A stretch of 64,000 nucleotides of DNA from Schlegelella_A sp036496385 (GCA_036496385.1 DASXLD010000127.1:1-64000), one strand, 5' to 3'. Positions 1 to 9,090 are shown, counted from the stretch's first letter. Notes: generated from the sequence alone by a model not told the origin. Program-made: numbers and translations.

Positions 1-40
1 CGCGAATGCCGATCCGAAGGCCGGGGACACGCGTACCGCC

Positions 41-1144
41 ATGCAACTCGCGGTCGAGAACGGTGCGAACGTGCTCTACCTGAGCGGCCGATGGCGCCTC
101 TCGAACATCGCCGCCCTCACGGACACCTTGCGCGGCCTGAAGCTCGACGACACCGGGTGCGTTCTCGACGGCAGTCGGCTCGCCGAGCTCGACACGTCGG
201 CTGCCTTCCTGCTGCTTCATCGTCTGAGCGAGGGCGGCACGGTCGAGTCCATGGTCACGACGCGCGCCATGAGCGAGAGCCATCTTCGCCTGTTCGAACT
301 CGTGCGCGACCGCATGCACGCCGTTCCCGCCGAGGCCAAGGCAACGCGCCTCGGCCCCCTGGGCAAGGTCGGCGCGGCGACGCTGAAGATCCTTCATCAC
401 ATGGGCCAGCACGCCGCCTTCACCGGTCACGTATCGCTTGAAGTCCTGGCCATTTTCCGGCGCCCCACGCTCTTCAGGCTCAAGGAGACGATCGCGCAAT
501 TCCAGTCCGTGACGGTCGATGCGATTCCGATCGTCGCCCTCGTGACTTTCCTGATCGGCGTCGTCTTCGCCTACCTCCTCGGCGTGCAGGCACAGCACTA
601 CGGTGCGACGATCTTCGTGGTCGACGGCGTCGGCATCGCGATCTGCCGCGAGCTTTCGCCGATCCTCGTGGCGGTGATCGTCGCCGGTCGATCGGGAGCC
701 GCCTTCACGGCTCAGATCGGCGCGATGAAGGTCCAGGAAGAGACCGACGCCATCAGCACGCTCGGCCTCTCGCCGATCCAGGTTCTGGTCATCCCCCGGC
801 TCCTCGCCATCGTCGTGGGGCTTCCGCTGCTCGTCTTCGTCGGCGACCTCGCCGGCATCGGCGGCGGCATCGTGATCAGCTCGCTGCAACTCGGCATCTC
901 GCCGGGGTCCTTCGCGAACCGGCTGCACGCCGTCCTGCCGATGAGCGCCTTCGTCGTGGGCATCGCAAAGGCGCCGGTTTTCGCGGCGTTCATCGCAATC
1001 ATCGCCTGCCGAATGGGCATGTCGGTCGAGCTCGACGCGCGCAGCGTCGGTGAGCACACGACCTCGACCGTGGTCCAGAGCATCGTCTGGGTCATCGTTC
1101 TCGACGCCGTCTTCGCCGTTGTGCTGCAGCGGCTGGGGATCTGA
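41..1144 (+). CDS. MlaE-type ABC transporter permease with N-terminal STAS domain
   Basis: Inner-membrane permease of an MCE/Mla-type lipid transporter. Residues 1-95 look like a STAS domain. From about residue 100 the protein follows the MlaE/YrbE permease family, with several hydrophobic segments and the conserved stretch ELSPILVAVIVAGRSGAAF near 205-225. It ends directly against the ATPase gene (no gap), so the two form an operon with the MCE and lipoprotein genes. STAS-fused MlaE proteins are known, but classical E. coli MlaE lacks this domain and uses a separate STAS protein, MlaB. The frame stays open upstream to base 2, so the true start could lie outside the window; ATG at 41 is used here. 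Confidence 0.9.
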   Translation: MQLAVENGANVLYLSGRWRLSNIAALTDTLRGLKLDDTGCVLDGSRLAELDTSAAFLLLHRLSEGGTVESMVTTRAMSESHLRLFELVRDRMHAVPAEAKATRLGPLGKVGAATLKILHHMGQHAAFTGHVSLEVLAIFRRPTLFRLKETIAQFQSVTVDAIPIVALVTFLIGVVFAYLLGVQAQHYGATIFVVDGVGIAICRELSPILVAVIVAGRSGAAFTAQIGAMKVQEETDAISTLGLSPIQVLVIPRLLAIVVGLPLLVFVGDLAGIGGGIVISSLQLGISPGSFANRLHAVLPMSAFVVGIAKAPVFAAFIAIIACRMGMSVELDARSVGEHTTSTVVQSIVWVIVLDAVFAVVLQRLGI

Positions 1145-1903
1145 ATGGAGACGGTGCTCGATGTCGAAGGGCTCGTCACCCGTTTCGGCACTGCCGTCGT
1201 GCACGACGGTGTCAGCTTTTCGATATCGAGTGGCGAAGTCGTGGCGCTGATCGGCGGAAGCGGCACCGGCAAGTCGGTGCTGCTGAAGGAAATCATCGGC
1301 CTGATGCGACCCAGAAACGGGCGCGTGCGACTTCTCGGCACCGATGTCGAGCATGCCGACGAAGAGGCCATGAACGAATTGCGGCTCCGCTTCGGCATGC
1401 TGTTCCAGGACGGCGCCCTCTTTTCCTCGCTGAACGTCGCCGACAACATCGCCGTGCCTCTTCGCGAGCATACGAAGCTCTCTGAGGACACCATCTGCAT
1501 GTTGGTCGGTTTCAAGCTGGCGCTCGTCGGCCTGGCGCCTGACACCGGACGGAAGATGCCGTCGCAGCTGTCGGGCGGCATGAGGAAGCGCGTCGCCCTC
1601 GCGCGGGCGCTCGCGCTCGAGCCCGAGTTGCTCTTCCTCGACGAGCCGACCTCGGGACTCGACCCGATCGGCGCGCGATCGTTCGACAGCCTGGTGCGAA
1701 CGCTCAGCGACAGCCTGGGTCTGACCGTGTTCATGGTCACGCACGATCTGGATACGCTGCTGTCCATCGTCGACAGGGTGATCGCGCTCTCGGCCGGAAA
1801 GGTTGTTGCCGACGGCCCGGTCGCGGCGGTTCGCAATGCCGATCACCCGTGGATTCAGGAGTACTTTTCGGCGCGTGCGCCCCAGCCCGGAGGACCTCAG
1901 TAG
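1145..1903 (+). CDS. MlaF-type ABC transporter ATP-binding protein
   Basis: Cytoplasmic ATPase that energises the MCE lipid transporter with the preceding permease. Walker A GGSGTGKS is at residues 37-44, the signature LSGGM at 142-146, and Walker B LLFLDEP at about 162-168, followed by a GLDP D-loop and a switch histidine in VTHD. The length of 252 aa is usual for MlaF. ATG follows the permease stop without a gap. The 3' end overlaps the GTG start of the MCE gene by one base, so translation is probably coupled. Confidence 0.92.
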   Translation: METVLDVEGLVTRFGTAVVHDGVSFSISSGEVVALIGGSGTGKSVLLKEIIGLMRPRNGRVRLLGTDVEHADEEAMNELRLRFGMLFQDGALFSSLNVADNIAVPLREHTKLSEDTICMLVGFKLALVGLAPDTGRKMPSQLSGGMRKRVALARALALEPELLFLDEPTSGLDPIGARSFDSLVRTLSDSLGLTVFMVTHDLDTLLSIVDRVIALSAGKVVADGPVAAVRNADHPWIQEYFSARAPQPGGPQ

Positions 1904-2850
1904 TGGAACCCGAAGCCAAATACACCCTGGTCGGTGCCTCGGTCATCGCCTTGCTCTCGCTGCTCGCCGCGGCCGTCGTCTGGCTGCTCTCATCGGGGCA
2001 GAACGAGGACATCCAGAACTACACCATCTATTTCACGCGCCAGTCGCTCGAGGGGCTGGAGGTGCGCAGTGACGTCCGGATGAGGGGCATCCGCGTCGGC
2101 GGCGTCACGGGATTCTCCTTTTCCACCACTCGTGCCGGAACGGTACAAGTCGAGATCGGCATCTCGCCGAAGGCGCCGGTCCGGGAAAGCACTCGGGCCG
2201 TGGTCGATCGCAATCTGGTGACCGGCGTCGCGAGCGTCCGGCTGCTCAATGTCGACGAGACCAGCCCGATGATCAAGCGCAACACGGCCGGCGAGCCCAA
2301 CCCCGTCATCGCCGAGGGTGCCTCGAAGCTGCAGCAGTTCTCCGATACGGCCAACGAGCTGACACAGCGGGCGGACGAAACCCTGAGGCGCATCAACGAC
2401 ACCTTGTCGACCCAGAACCAAGCGGCCATCACGGAATCGCTGGACAACCTTCGCGCCGCAACGCGCAAGGCAGACGGTGCCCTGACTCGCCTGGATCAGA
2501 CGCTCGTCTCCTTCGGCGGCGCGGCCGATCAGCTGCGTTCATCGACCCGCGCGCTCAGCGTCGATACACATCGTCTGACTGATCGCTACGACGGGCTGGG
2601 CGCTGAGGCGACGGCCGGGATCCACGAGATGACGGGCTCGGTGCGACAGCTGAGTGCGGACGTGTCACGCCTTTTGAGCCGCACCGAAAACCTCCTGGTC
2701 GACAGCGACGTCGAGTTGAAAACGACGAGTCGGCAGCTGCGCAATGCAGCCGACTCCCTCGGCACCGCGGGGAGGAGGTTCAGCGATCCGCGTGCCGCCA
2801 TCTTCGGGCCGGCCGACGCGAATCTGGGGCCAGGCGAGGGGCGGCGATGA
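1903..2850 (+). CDS. MCE (MlaD-type) substrate-binding protein
   Basis: Periplasmic lipid-binding component anchored by one N-terminal membrane helix (residues 9-29). An MCE domain follows at about 38-115, then a long polar, coiled-coil-like region rich in Thr, Arg and Asp (about 150-290), as in MlaD/PqiB-like proteins with an extended tail. I chose GTG at 1903 because GGAGG lies just upstream and it overlaps the ATPase stop by one base. An ATG at 1849 is in frame but would add 18 non-family residues inside the ATPase gene. The 3' end overlaps the next start by 4 bp. Confidence 0.88.
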   Translation: MEPEAKYTLVGASVIALLSLLAAAVVWLLSSGQNEDIQNYTIYFTRQSLEGLEVRSDVRMRGIRVGGVTGFSFSTTRAGTVQVEIGISPKAPVRESTRAVVDRNLVTGVASVRLLNVDETSPMIKRNTAGEPNPVIAEGASKLQQFSDTANELTQRADETLRRINDTLSTQNQAAITESLDNLRAATRKADGALTRLDQTLVSFGGAADQLRSSTRALSVDTHRLTDRYDGLGAEATAGIHEMTGSVRQLSADVSRLLSRTENLLVDSDVELKTTSRQLRNAADSLGTAGRRFSDPRAAIFGPADANLGPGEGRR

Positions 2851-3476
2851 AAGCGCTCGCCGCGCTGGTGGTGGCATGTCTTGTCGCCGGCTGCGTTTCC
2901 TCTGGCTCGCAGGTGGCGCATCGCTACTACGTTCTGGAAGCCCGTGGTCATGAGGGCCCCACAAGCGCGGAGCGGATCGACGCGACGTTGCTGGTGGCAC
3001 CGACCACTGCTTCGAGCTTCTATGCCAACACCGAGATCGCATACAGCCGTGGCGAGGGCGTTCGCTCGTACTACCAGTTCAGCAGCTGGACGGAATCGCC
3101 TGAGCTGGCAATCAACACGCAGCTGATCTCGAGGCTCGAGCAAGGCAGCCACTTTCGGATGGTGGTGCCGGCGGCGGCCGGCATCCCGGGAGACCTGCTG
3201 TTGACGACGACGCTGGATGAGATGTATCACGACGCAGCCGCTCCGCCGGGCGTGTCGAGGCTTCGCCTCAGCGCGCAGCTGAGCAACCCGGGGATGCGCT
3301 CGTTGATCGCTCGAAGGACCTTCGACGTCTCGCTGCCAGCGCCCAGCTTCGATGCCGCAGGCGCCGTCCAGGGACTTCGGGACGCACTCGGGGAAGTGCT
3401 CGGCCAAGTCACCGCATGGGTGAACGAATATCCGACATCCGCGGCTGCCTCGCCGAACACGCGACCTGGCAAGTAG
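2847..3476 (+). CDS. ABC-type transport auxiliary lipoprotein (PqiC/YmbA-like)
   Basis: The protein starts with a lipoprotein signal peptide whose lipobox LVAGC puts the acylated cysteine at residue 16. The rest (209 aa in total) resembles the auxiliary lipoproteins that accompany MCE transporters, including the YYVLEA opening and the late TFDVSLPAPSFDAAGAV segment. In PqiABC the equivalent lipoprotein sits on the outer membrane and joins the MCE tunnel. The ATG overlaps the MCE stop by 4 bp. It is the last gene of the operon; no MlaA-like outer-membrane gene follows. Confidence 0.8.
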   Translation: MKALAALVVACLVAGCVSSGSQVAHRYYVLEARGHEGPTSAERIDATLLVAPTTASSFYANTEIAYSRGEGVRSYYQFSSWTESPELAINTQLISRLEQGSHFRMVVPAAAGIPGDLLLTTTLDEMYHDAAAPPGVSRLRLSAQLSNPGMRSLIARRTFDVSLPAPSFDAAGAVQGLRDALGEVLGQVTAWVNEYPTSAAASPNTRPGK

Positions 3477-3525
3477 TCAGAGTCCACATGCCTCGGAGAG
3501 TGACGTCTCGGCGCGGTGCGCCTCG

Positions 3526-4401
3526 TCAGGTCAATCGACCTTCAGCACGCAGGCGGTCGGCGATCTGCTGGATGCGTGCCTCGCCTTCGCGCAAGGCGTC
3601 GGCACTGGTGTGTACCGAGTAGTGACCGAGCACCAGGTCATGCGGATGCTTGACGGCTGAGCCGACGACGAGCTCGACGTCGGTCTCGGCATGAAAGGCG
3701 ATGGGCTCGCTCGACTCCTCGAACACCGCCAGCTCGCCGGCTTGCAGCGCCTCCGGCGAGCGGAGGCTTCCCCTGCTGATCGCGGTCCACGCGACCGTGT
3801 GCGACTCGGGCGGCTGGTACGTCCAGCGCCCGCCCGCCTTGAGCGACACCGACAGATAGTTGATCGGGGAGGGCGCAGCGATCACGCTGTCGGCGCTGCC
3901 GTAGTGGCCCAGGAGCACTGCCACCGGGCCGTCGCGCTGAATCTGATCCGGCTTCAGATAGAGGCTTTGGGCCGGGCCCAGCTCGAGCGAGGGAGGCAGC
4001 GCCAGCCAAAGCTGAAAGCCGCGGATGCGTGGTGAATCGCCGAAGCCGCCGCCGTGCCAGACACCGCCGCCGGCCTGCATCCACTCCAGCCCGCCGGTCG
4101 GGATCTTGCCGGTCTCGCCGGTCGTGTCTTCATACGACACGGTGCCCTCCATGATCCAGGTGACGGTGGCGATGCCGGAATGAGGGTGCAGGCCGAAGCC
4201 GGCGGTGGAACCACCGGCGGTGTCGAAGTGGTCGAGGAAGACGAAGGGCCGCAACAGCTCGCCGAGGTCCGACGGGCTCACCAGGCGCGTGACCGGCCCG
4301 TGCTTGCGGCCTCGGGTGCGGTGGACCACCCGACGTTCGGGCATCACCAGGCTCGCCGACGGGGACGGGGTGCGGCGATTCGTGTTTGCGGATAGGCTCA
4401 T
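3526..4401 (-). CDS. Pirin family protein
   Basis: A bicupin of 291 aa related to bacterial pirins such as YhhW, which act as quercetinases or redox-responsive iron proteins. The cupin motif HPHSG gives histidines 72 and 74, and H116 follows in AGGGVWH. In canonical pirin the fourth metal ligand is a glutamate two residues after this histidine; here that place reads glycine (H-G-G), so metal binding may differ. The gene is divergent from a LysR regulator about 100 bp away, the usual arrangement for a regulator and its target. Product name is firm; the substrate is unknown. Confidence 0.88.
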   Translation of the reverse strand: MSLSANTNRRTPSPSASLVMPERRVVHRTRGRKHGPVTRLVSPSDLGELLRPFVFLDHFDTAGGSTAGFGLHPHSGIATVTWIMEGTVSYEDTTGETGKIPTGGLEWMQAGGGVWHGGGFGDSPRIRGFQLWLALPPSLELGPAQSLYLKPDQIQRDGPVAVLLGHYGSADSVIAAPSPINYLSVSLKAGGRWTYQPPESHTVAWTAISRGSLRSPEALQAGELAVFEESSEPIAFHAETDVELVVGSAVKHPHDLVLGHYSVHTSADALREGEARIQQIADRLRAEGRLT

Positions 4402-4505
4402 TCGAGTTTCCCGAGAGCGGATGGAGATGAACTCATCGTATGGACGGCGGTCGACCGCGAGTAGCCGGCTGCCCTGGATTTCAGTCGTCCAGCCATGGAG
4501 CGGTC

Positions 4506-5432
4506 ATGCTGGATCTCAATGACGTGGCGCTGTTCGTCCAGGTCGTGCGCGCCGGAAGCTTCGCCGCGGCCGCACGGCGGCTGGGCATGCCGGCAAACAG
4601 CGCCAGCCGCCGCGTCCAGGAGCTCGAGCAGCAGCTGGGTCTGCGCCTGCTGCAACGCTCGACGAGGAAGCTCGCCTTGACCGATGCCGGAGCGACGTTC
4701 TACGCGCGCTGTGCCGACCAGGTCGAAACTCTGTCCGAGGCCGCGCAGGAACTGAGTGAAGGCAGCCACATGCCCGGCGGCAAAGTTCGCGTCGCGGCCA
4801 CGGCCGATTTCTTCAACATCTTCCGGATGGAGCTGATCGCCGAGTTCCTCGCCGCCCATCCCAAGGTGCGGCTGGAATTCGTGCTGAGCGACGAACGCGC
4901 CGACCTGATCGAACAAGGCATCGACGTGGCCATCCGCAACGGCAAGGTGCTCGAACCCACTCTGGTCGCTCGCCGCATCGGCGCGGGGCGGGTGACGCTG
5001 GTGGCCAGCCCCGCGTACCTCGCGGCGCGAGGCACGCCCGAATCGGTGCAGGCGCTGGCGAGCCACGAATGCGTGACGCTGCCCTCGTCCTCAGGGCGCA
5101 CCGTGTGGCGCCTCGACGGCCCGGACGGCGCGAGCGAGACGCAGGTCGGCGGCAGGTTCTCCGCCAACACCGCTCAGGCCATGCTCGAGGCCGTCCTGGC
5201 CGGCCTGGGCATCGGGCTGCTGCCGGCCGTCATGACCTCACCCCGCGTGCGCGCGGGAGAGCTGATCGAGGTCCTTCCCGAGCACAGCGTCGAAGGCATC
5301 GAGGCCTACCTCGTCTACCTCAGCCGCCGGCAGCTGCCGCGCGCGGTCAGTGTCTTCATCGAATTCATGGTCGCGAAGATGGTCGGCGAAGGTTTGGTGC
5401 GGCCGGGTCCCGGTCCTCGGGGGTCCGGCTAG
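4506..5432 (+). CDS. LysR family transcriptional regulator
   Basis: A 308-aa LysR-type regulator with an N-terminal winged helix-turn-helix (about 1-60, including FAAAARRLGMPANSASRRVQ) and a co-inducer domain at about 90-295. Start ATG 4506 has GGAG just upstream and fits the family's MLDLNDVALFVQVV opening; an upstream in-frame ATG at 4440 would add 22 atypical residues. It is divergent from the pirin gene and convergent with the azoreductase gene (12 bp between stops), so it may control either or both. The effector cannot be read from sequence. Confidence 0.9.
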   Translation: MLDLNDVALFVQVVRAGSFAAAARRLGMPANSASRRVQELEQQLGLRLLQRSTRKLALTDAGATFYARCADQVETLSEAAQELSEGSHMPGGKVRVAATADFFNIFRMELIAEFLAAHPKVRLEFVLSDERADLIEQGIDVAIRNGKVLEPTLVARRIGAGRVTLVASPAYLAARGTPESVQALASHECVTLPSSSGRTVWRLDGPDGASETQVGGRFSANTAQAMLEAVLAGLGIGLLPAVMTSPRVRAGELIEVLPEHSVEGIEAYLVYLSRRQLPRAVSVFIEFMVAKMVGEGLVRPGPGPRGSG

Positions 5433-5444
5433 TCCGCCTCCACG

Positions 5445-6077
5445 CTACGCGGCAACGAGCTCCTGATCCTGGGCGAATGCCGTGGCGATCTCGACGTGAG
5501 CATTCTTCAGGGCCTTGAGGCGGTGGTCATCGCCTGCCGCCAGCCCTTCGGCACGGATGAAGGTGATGTCGGTGATCCCGAGGAAGCCGAACAGTCCGCG
5601 CAGGTAGGTCTCTTGATGATCCAGGAAAGCGGCCGGAGTCCCGTTGCCGTAGAAGCCCCCGCGCGACGACACGACGAACATCTTCTTTCCACCCGCGAGC
5701 CCTTCGGGGCCCTTGTCGGTGTAGCGGAACGTCTTGCCCGCCACCGCGATGCGGTCGATCCAGGCCTTCAGCTGGCTGGGAATGCCGAAGTTGTACATCG
5801 GTGCCCCGACGACGATCACGTCGGCGGCCAGGAACGCATCCAGGTCGCCCTGGCCGGCTTGGACATCCTGTTGGAGCGCGGCGGACTCGGGCTTCGCGCC
5901 CTGCGCGGCCGCGAGATGGGCACCCGTCAGGTGATCGACCGGGTGAGCGACCAGGTCCCGATAGGTGATCTGCACGCCGTCGTGCCTGGCGCGCGCTGCC
6001 GAGACGAGCTTGGCAGTCAATTGGCGGCTCACGGAGCCTTCGCCGAGGATGCTGGAGTCGATGTGAAGCAGTTTCAT
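5445..6077 (-). CDS. azoR: FMN-dependent NADH-azoreductase (AzoR/AcpD family)
   Basis: A flavodoxin-fold NADH:quinone or azo reductase of 210 aa. The FMN phosphate-binding start LHIDSSILGEGSVSR (about 3-18), the PMYNFGIPSQLKAWIDR core (about 95-111) and SRGG near 140 are family hallmarks. ATG 6077 gives the canonical MKLLHIDSS start. The enzyme reduces quinones and azo compounds in the cytosol. It converges with the LysR gene, and pirin-LysR-azoreductase neighbourhoods suggest a quinone or electrophile response, which is inference. Confidence 0.9.
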   Translation of the reverse strand: MKLLHIDSSILGEGSVSRQLTAKLVSAARARHDGVQITYRDLVAHPVDHLTGAHLAAAQGAKPESAALQQDVQAGQGDLDAFLAADVIVVGAPMYNFGIPSQLKAWIDRIAVAGKTFRYTDKGPEGLAGGKKMFVVSSRGGFYGNGTPAAFLDHQETYLRGLFGFLGITDITFIRAEGLAAGDDHRLKALKNAHVEIATAFAQDQELVAA

Positions 6078-6128
6078 GGTGGGGTCCGTCAGTAAGAGAA
6101 CAACTCGCAGCAACTGACTGCGGGGTGA

Positions 6129-6144
6129 GGGAAATCTATTTCCC
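6129..6144. promoter_or_regulatory. Inverted repeat upstream of azoR, possible operator
   Basis: GGGAAATCTATTTCCC has perfect 6-bp arms around TCTA and lies about 50 bp before the azoR start, in an otherwise gene-free 150 bp. It could bind the neighbouring LysR protein or another regulator, or form a small hairpin in the leader. No clear -35/-10 pair was identified around it. Confidence 0.35.
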
Positions 6145-6229
6145 CATCGACCGTTCCACTAGACGGCCGAAGGGGATTTCACTCATCCACCAACCGAAGC
6201 AATCCGGTGGCGCGCTCGCGCCGCCCGGC

Positions 6230-7801
6230 CTAGCCCGGTCGCGTGCCTCCGCCGGCGCTCAGTTCAGCCCAATCGAGCTCCTGGACCAATACCCGGTAGG
6301 CATCGTCGCCGATCACATCGTCGCGACGCAGCTCGAACGCGCGCTGTCGCGCGACCTCGATCGCCCGCCGACGGAGCGGGCCGCCGGGCACTTCGTCCAC
6401 CGGCGTGCCGGGCGCCTGGCTGGTGTTGAGTTCGACGACCGCACCGTATTCCTTGCGCAGCACCTTCGCGGCGATCGTGTCGTCGTCCTTGATGGCGTCG
6501 AGCAGCGCACGATAGGCGTGGGTGCGCCCCAACCGAATCTCGCGCCCGACTGGATCGTCGTCGGTCAGGCGCATGCACCTGATCAGCGGCTCCAAGGTCA
6601 GGCCTTGCAGGACCAGCGTGCCGAGCACGACCGCGAATGCGCAGAGCAGGACCAGGTCTCGATATGGAAACAGCGACCCGTTCGCCAGGGTTTCCGGGAT
6701 GGCGAACGCCGCCGCCAGCGTGACGATGCCGCGCATGCCCGCCCATGAGATGACGATGCCGCCGCCCACCGTCGGCCGCGGTCTGGCCGGAGGCACGCGC
6801 GCGCGGTCGTACCGCCAGCGCATCAGCGCGTTGTAGCTCATGACCCAGGCGAACCGCGCGGCAATCGTGACGCCCAGCACCACGGCAGCAGTGACGACGG
6901 CGTCGTACCGTGCACCCCCTGCTTCCAGACGCGCCCAGATGGGCCGAAGCTGCATTCCGATCAGCACGAACGCGAACGCGTTCAGGACGAATACGACCGT
7001 TTCCCAAATCGCGAAGATCGGGACACGCATCCGCGCCGGCATCCCGGGACCGGCGCGCCGCGCCACGGTCATTGCGAAGGCGACCAGGGTCAGGATGCCG
7101 GAGAGTCCGATGGCTTCGGCGGCGATCCAGACACCGAATGTGCAGGCGAACTGGACGATCACCGAGATGGATACGTCGTGCAGGCCGGACGTGAGCGGCC
7201 TCAGGGCGAACGCGCAGGCGATTCCGGCGCCAACGCTGCCGAAGACGGTGAGCAGGAACACGGGAGCGTAGTTGGCGAACCCGAGGTGCCCGACGATCAG
7301 GTACATGATCGCCAGCCGGTAGACGAGAAGCGCACTTGCGTCGTTGAGCAGGCTTTCGCCTTCGAGAATTTTCAGCAGCCTGTGCGGGAGCTTCACTTGC
7401 CGCATCACCGCGTTCGCCGCGGCTGCATCGGGCGGGGCGACGATCGCGCCGAGTGCGATGGCCACCGGCCACGGCATATCGGGCACGAGCCAGCGCGCCG
7501 CGAGCGCGACTGCCAGGACGGTCGTGCCGACGGCGGCGACCACCAGCCCGGCGACCGGCCGCCAGTTCGCCCGCAGATCGCGCAGAGAAGTGTCGTAGGC
7601 AGCGTCGACCAGAACCGGCGCTACGAAAAGCGTCAGGGCGAGGCGCGGGTCAAGGGTCCAGCTCGGGCTTGCTGGCGCAAATGCCAGCGCGGTGCCGCCG
7701 AGCGCAAGGAAGGTCGGATAGGGCGCGCCCACCTTGTGTGCCAGCGCTGCCAGCAGTGCAGCGCCCAGCAGCAGCGCGATGATCCATTCGAACGTGATCA
7801 T
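6230..7801 (-). CDS. Na+/H+ antiporter (CPA1 family)
   Basis: Inner-membrane cation/proton antiporter of 523 aa with about 12 hydrophobic segments and a C-terminal cytoplasmic tail of about 110 aa. The ion-site segment reads GAIVAPPDAAA (near 120) and the conserved EGESLLNDASALLVYR follows near 150, matching the CPA1 ND motif. ATG 7801 gives MITFEWIIALLLGAALL; the longer in-frame extension upstream runs into the kinase gene and is not family-like. It sits just downstream of the polyol operon in the same direction (32 bp gap) but is probably functionally separate. Confidence 0.9.
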   Translation of the reverse strand: MITFEWIIALLLGAALLAALAHKVGAPYPTFLALGGTALAFAPASPSWTLDPRLALTLFVAPVLVDAAYDTSLRDLRANWRPVAGLVVAAVGTTVLAVALAARWLVPDMPWPVAIALGAIVAPPDAAAANAVMRQVKLPHRLLKILEGESLLNDASALLVYRLAIMYLIVGHLGFANYAPVFLLTVFGSVGAGIACAFALRPLTSGLHDVSISVIVQFACTFGVWIAAEAIGLSGILTLVAFAMTVARRAGPGMPARMRVPIFAIWETVVFVLNAFAFVLIGMQLRPIWARLEAGGARYDAVVTAAVVLGVTIAARFAWVMSYNALMRWRYDRARVPPARPRPTVGGGIVISWAGMRGIVTLAAAFAIPETLANGSLFPYRDLVLLCAFAVVLGTLVLQGLTLEPLIRCMRLTDDDPVGREIRLGRTHAYRALLDAIKDDDTIAAKVLRKEYGAVVELNTSQAPGTPVDEVPGGPLRRRAIEVARQRAFELRRDDVIGDDAYRVLVQELDWAELSAGGGTRPG

Positions 7802-7833
7802 GTTGCCGCGCGCGCAGTGAGCCCCTTTGAGCC

Positions 7834-8781
7834 CTAGAGCGCGAGCATTGCGGCGAGCTCCTGGCGATTCGGGAGGTCGGCGCCTCGCCGGGAGCAAGCG
7901 AGGCTCGCCGCGGTGCAGGCAAAGCTCAGCGCGTCGCGGAGGCCACGCTCCGGAATCGCGGCCAAGGCTTCGACGGACATGAAGTCGTTTTCGGCGAGCC
8001 AACAGAGCAGTGCGGCCTGGAAGGCATCGCCTGCACCGACCGTGTCAACGATGGAAACGTCCACGGCCGGCACGGTCACCCGCGCAGAGCGAGTCCCTGC
8101 AATGGCGCCGCAGGCGCCGCAGGTGATGACCACGAGCCGGACTCCGGAGCTCAACGCCTGCTCGATGAAGGCGCTCGCAGGCAGCTTCGGGAACAGGAGG
8201 TCGAGATCCTGCTCGCTGATCTTCAGGACGTGCGCGCGAGGCAGCATCCAGTTCAGGGCGTCCCGCCAGTGGACGTGCTCGGGATCGACGTTGAGGCGCA
8301 CGTTCGGGTCGAAGGAGATCAACACCCGCCCGTGCTCGCGCTCGACGAGGGCGCGCAGCGTCGAAGCCACCGGCTCGACCACGGTCGCGAATGACCCGAC
8401 GTGGATCGCGGCCGGGGTTGCGGTCACCAACCGCAAGGCGTCGGCGCCCAGCTGTCGGTCTGCTCCGCCTTCGCCGTAGAACGAGTAGCTCGGAACGCCC
8501 TGCGCATCGAGACCCACGAGGCCGAGCGTCGTCGGCGCGTCGACTCGCTCGACCGTCGACGTGTCGACGCGCTCTTCCCGCAAGGCACGCAGCAACCGTT
8601 CGCCCAAGGAGCTGCGCGAGATCGCGCCGAAGAAGGCGACCGGGCGGCCGAGCCGTGCCAGCCCGATCGCGACATTGAGCGGCGAGCCGCCGATGCGCGC
8701 CTCGAGCGCCATGCCGGTCGGCGTGTCGCCGAGCGCGAACACATCCATCAACGCCTCGCCGCACACCAGCACCGTCGCCAT
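7834..8781 (-). CDS. PfkB-family carbohydrate kinase (fructokinase-like, MtlZ position)
   Basis: A ribokinase/PfkB sugar kinase of 315 aa. It has the N-terminal GGSPLNVAIGLARLG substrate-site motif (about 33-47) and the C-terminal DTVGAGDAF anion hole and catalytic aspartate. By position at the end of a mannitol-type operon it should phosphorylate fructose made by the polyol dehydrogenase, like MtlZ of Pseudomonas fluorescens. ATG 8781 has GAGGTG upstream; a GTG at 8787 is in frame. The start lies only a few bases past the stop of a truncated xylulokinase gene. Confidence 0.88.
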   Translation of the reverse strand: MATVLVCGEALMDVFALGDTPTGMALEARIGGSPLNVAIGLARLGRPVAFFGAISRSSLGERLLRALREERVDTSTVERVDAPTTLGLVGLDAQGVPSYSFYGEGGADRQLGADALRLVTATPAAIHVGSFATVVEPVASTLRALVEREHGRVLISFDPNVRLNVDPEHVHWRDALNWMLPRAHVLKISEQDLDLLFPKLPASAFIEQALSSGVRLVVITCGACGAIAGTRSARVTVPAVDVSIVDTVGAGDAFQAALLCWLAENDFMSVEALAAIPERGLRDALSFACTAASLACSRRGADLPNRQELAAMLAL

Positions 8782-8788
8782 GTCCACC

Positions 8789-9073
8789 TCAGTCGTGGAC
8801 AGCGAGCGCCGACGCTTCGAGCAGGACTGCGCCGTGCATCTGGCCGGCCGGGGCGATCGCGCGCACGCCCGCCAGCGCCCCTGGATGCGACGCGTGCAGG
8901 CGGAGCATCGCCACGTCGAGCGCGCTCCACCATGAAGCAGGATCCTGCTCGGACCACAGCGGCCGCGGCCGCGAGCTCGCGAGCGGCTCGCTGGCGGTGG
9001 CGACGATGCGGTGGCTGTCGGCGAGAACGACCAGCTTCAGCTCGGGCGTGCCGAGATCGATGCCGAGGTACAT
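8789..9073 (-). pseudogene. Xylulokinase (FGGY) N-terminal remnant, MtlY position
   Basis: The 94 codons match the start of xylulokinase: MYLGIDLGTPELKLVVL (ATP-site loop), then RPLWSEQDPASWW and GQMHGAVLLEA, equivalent to the first ~90 residues of E. coli XylB. It then ends with SALAVHD and a stop. A complete FGGY kinase is about 480-500 aa, so the catalytic aspartate, hinge and second actin-like domain are missing, with no frameshifted continuation visible. The downstream kinase starts at once with its own ribosome site, so an internal deletion of roughly 1.2 kb is the simplest reading. No kinase activity is expected. Confidence 0.85.
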
Positions 9074-9090
9074 GGCGCCGTCGTCGCGTC

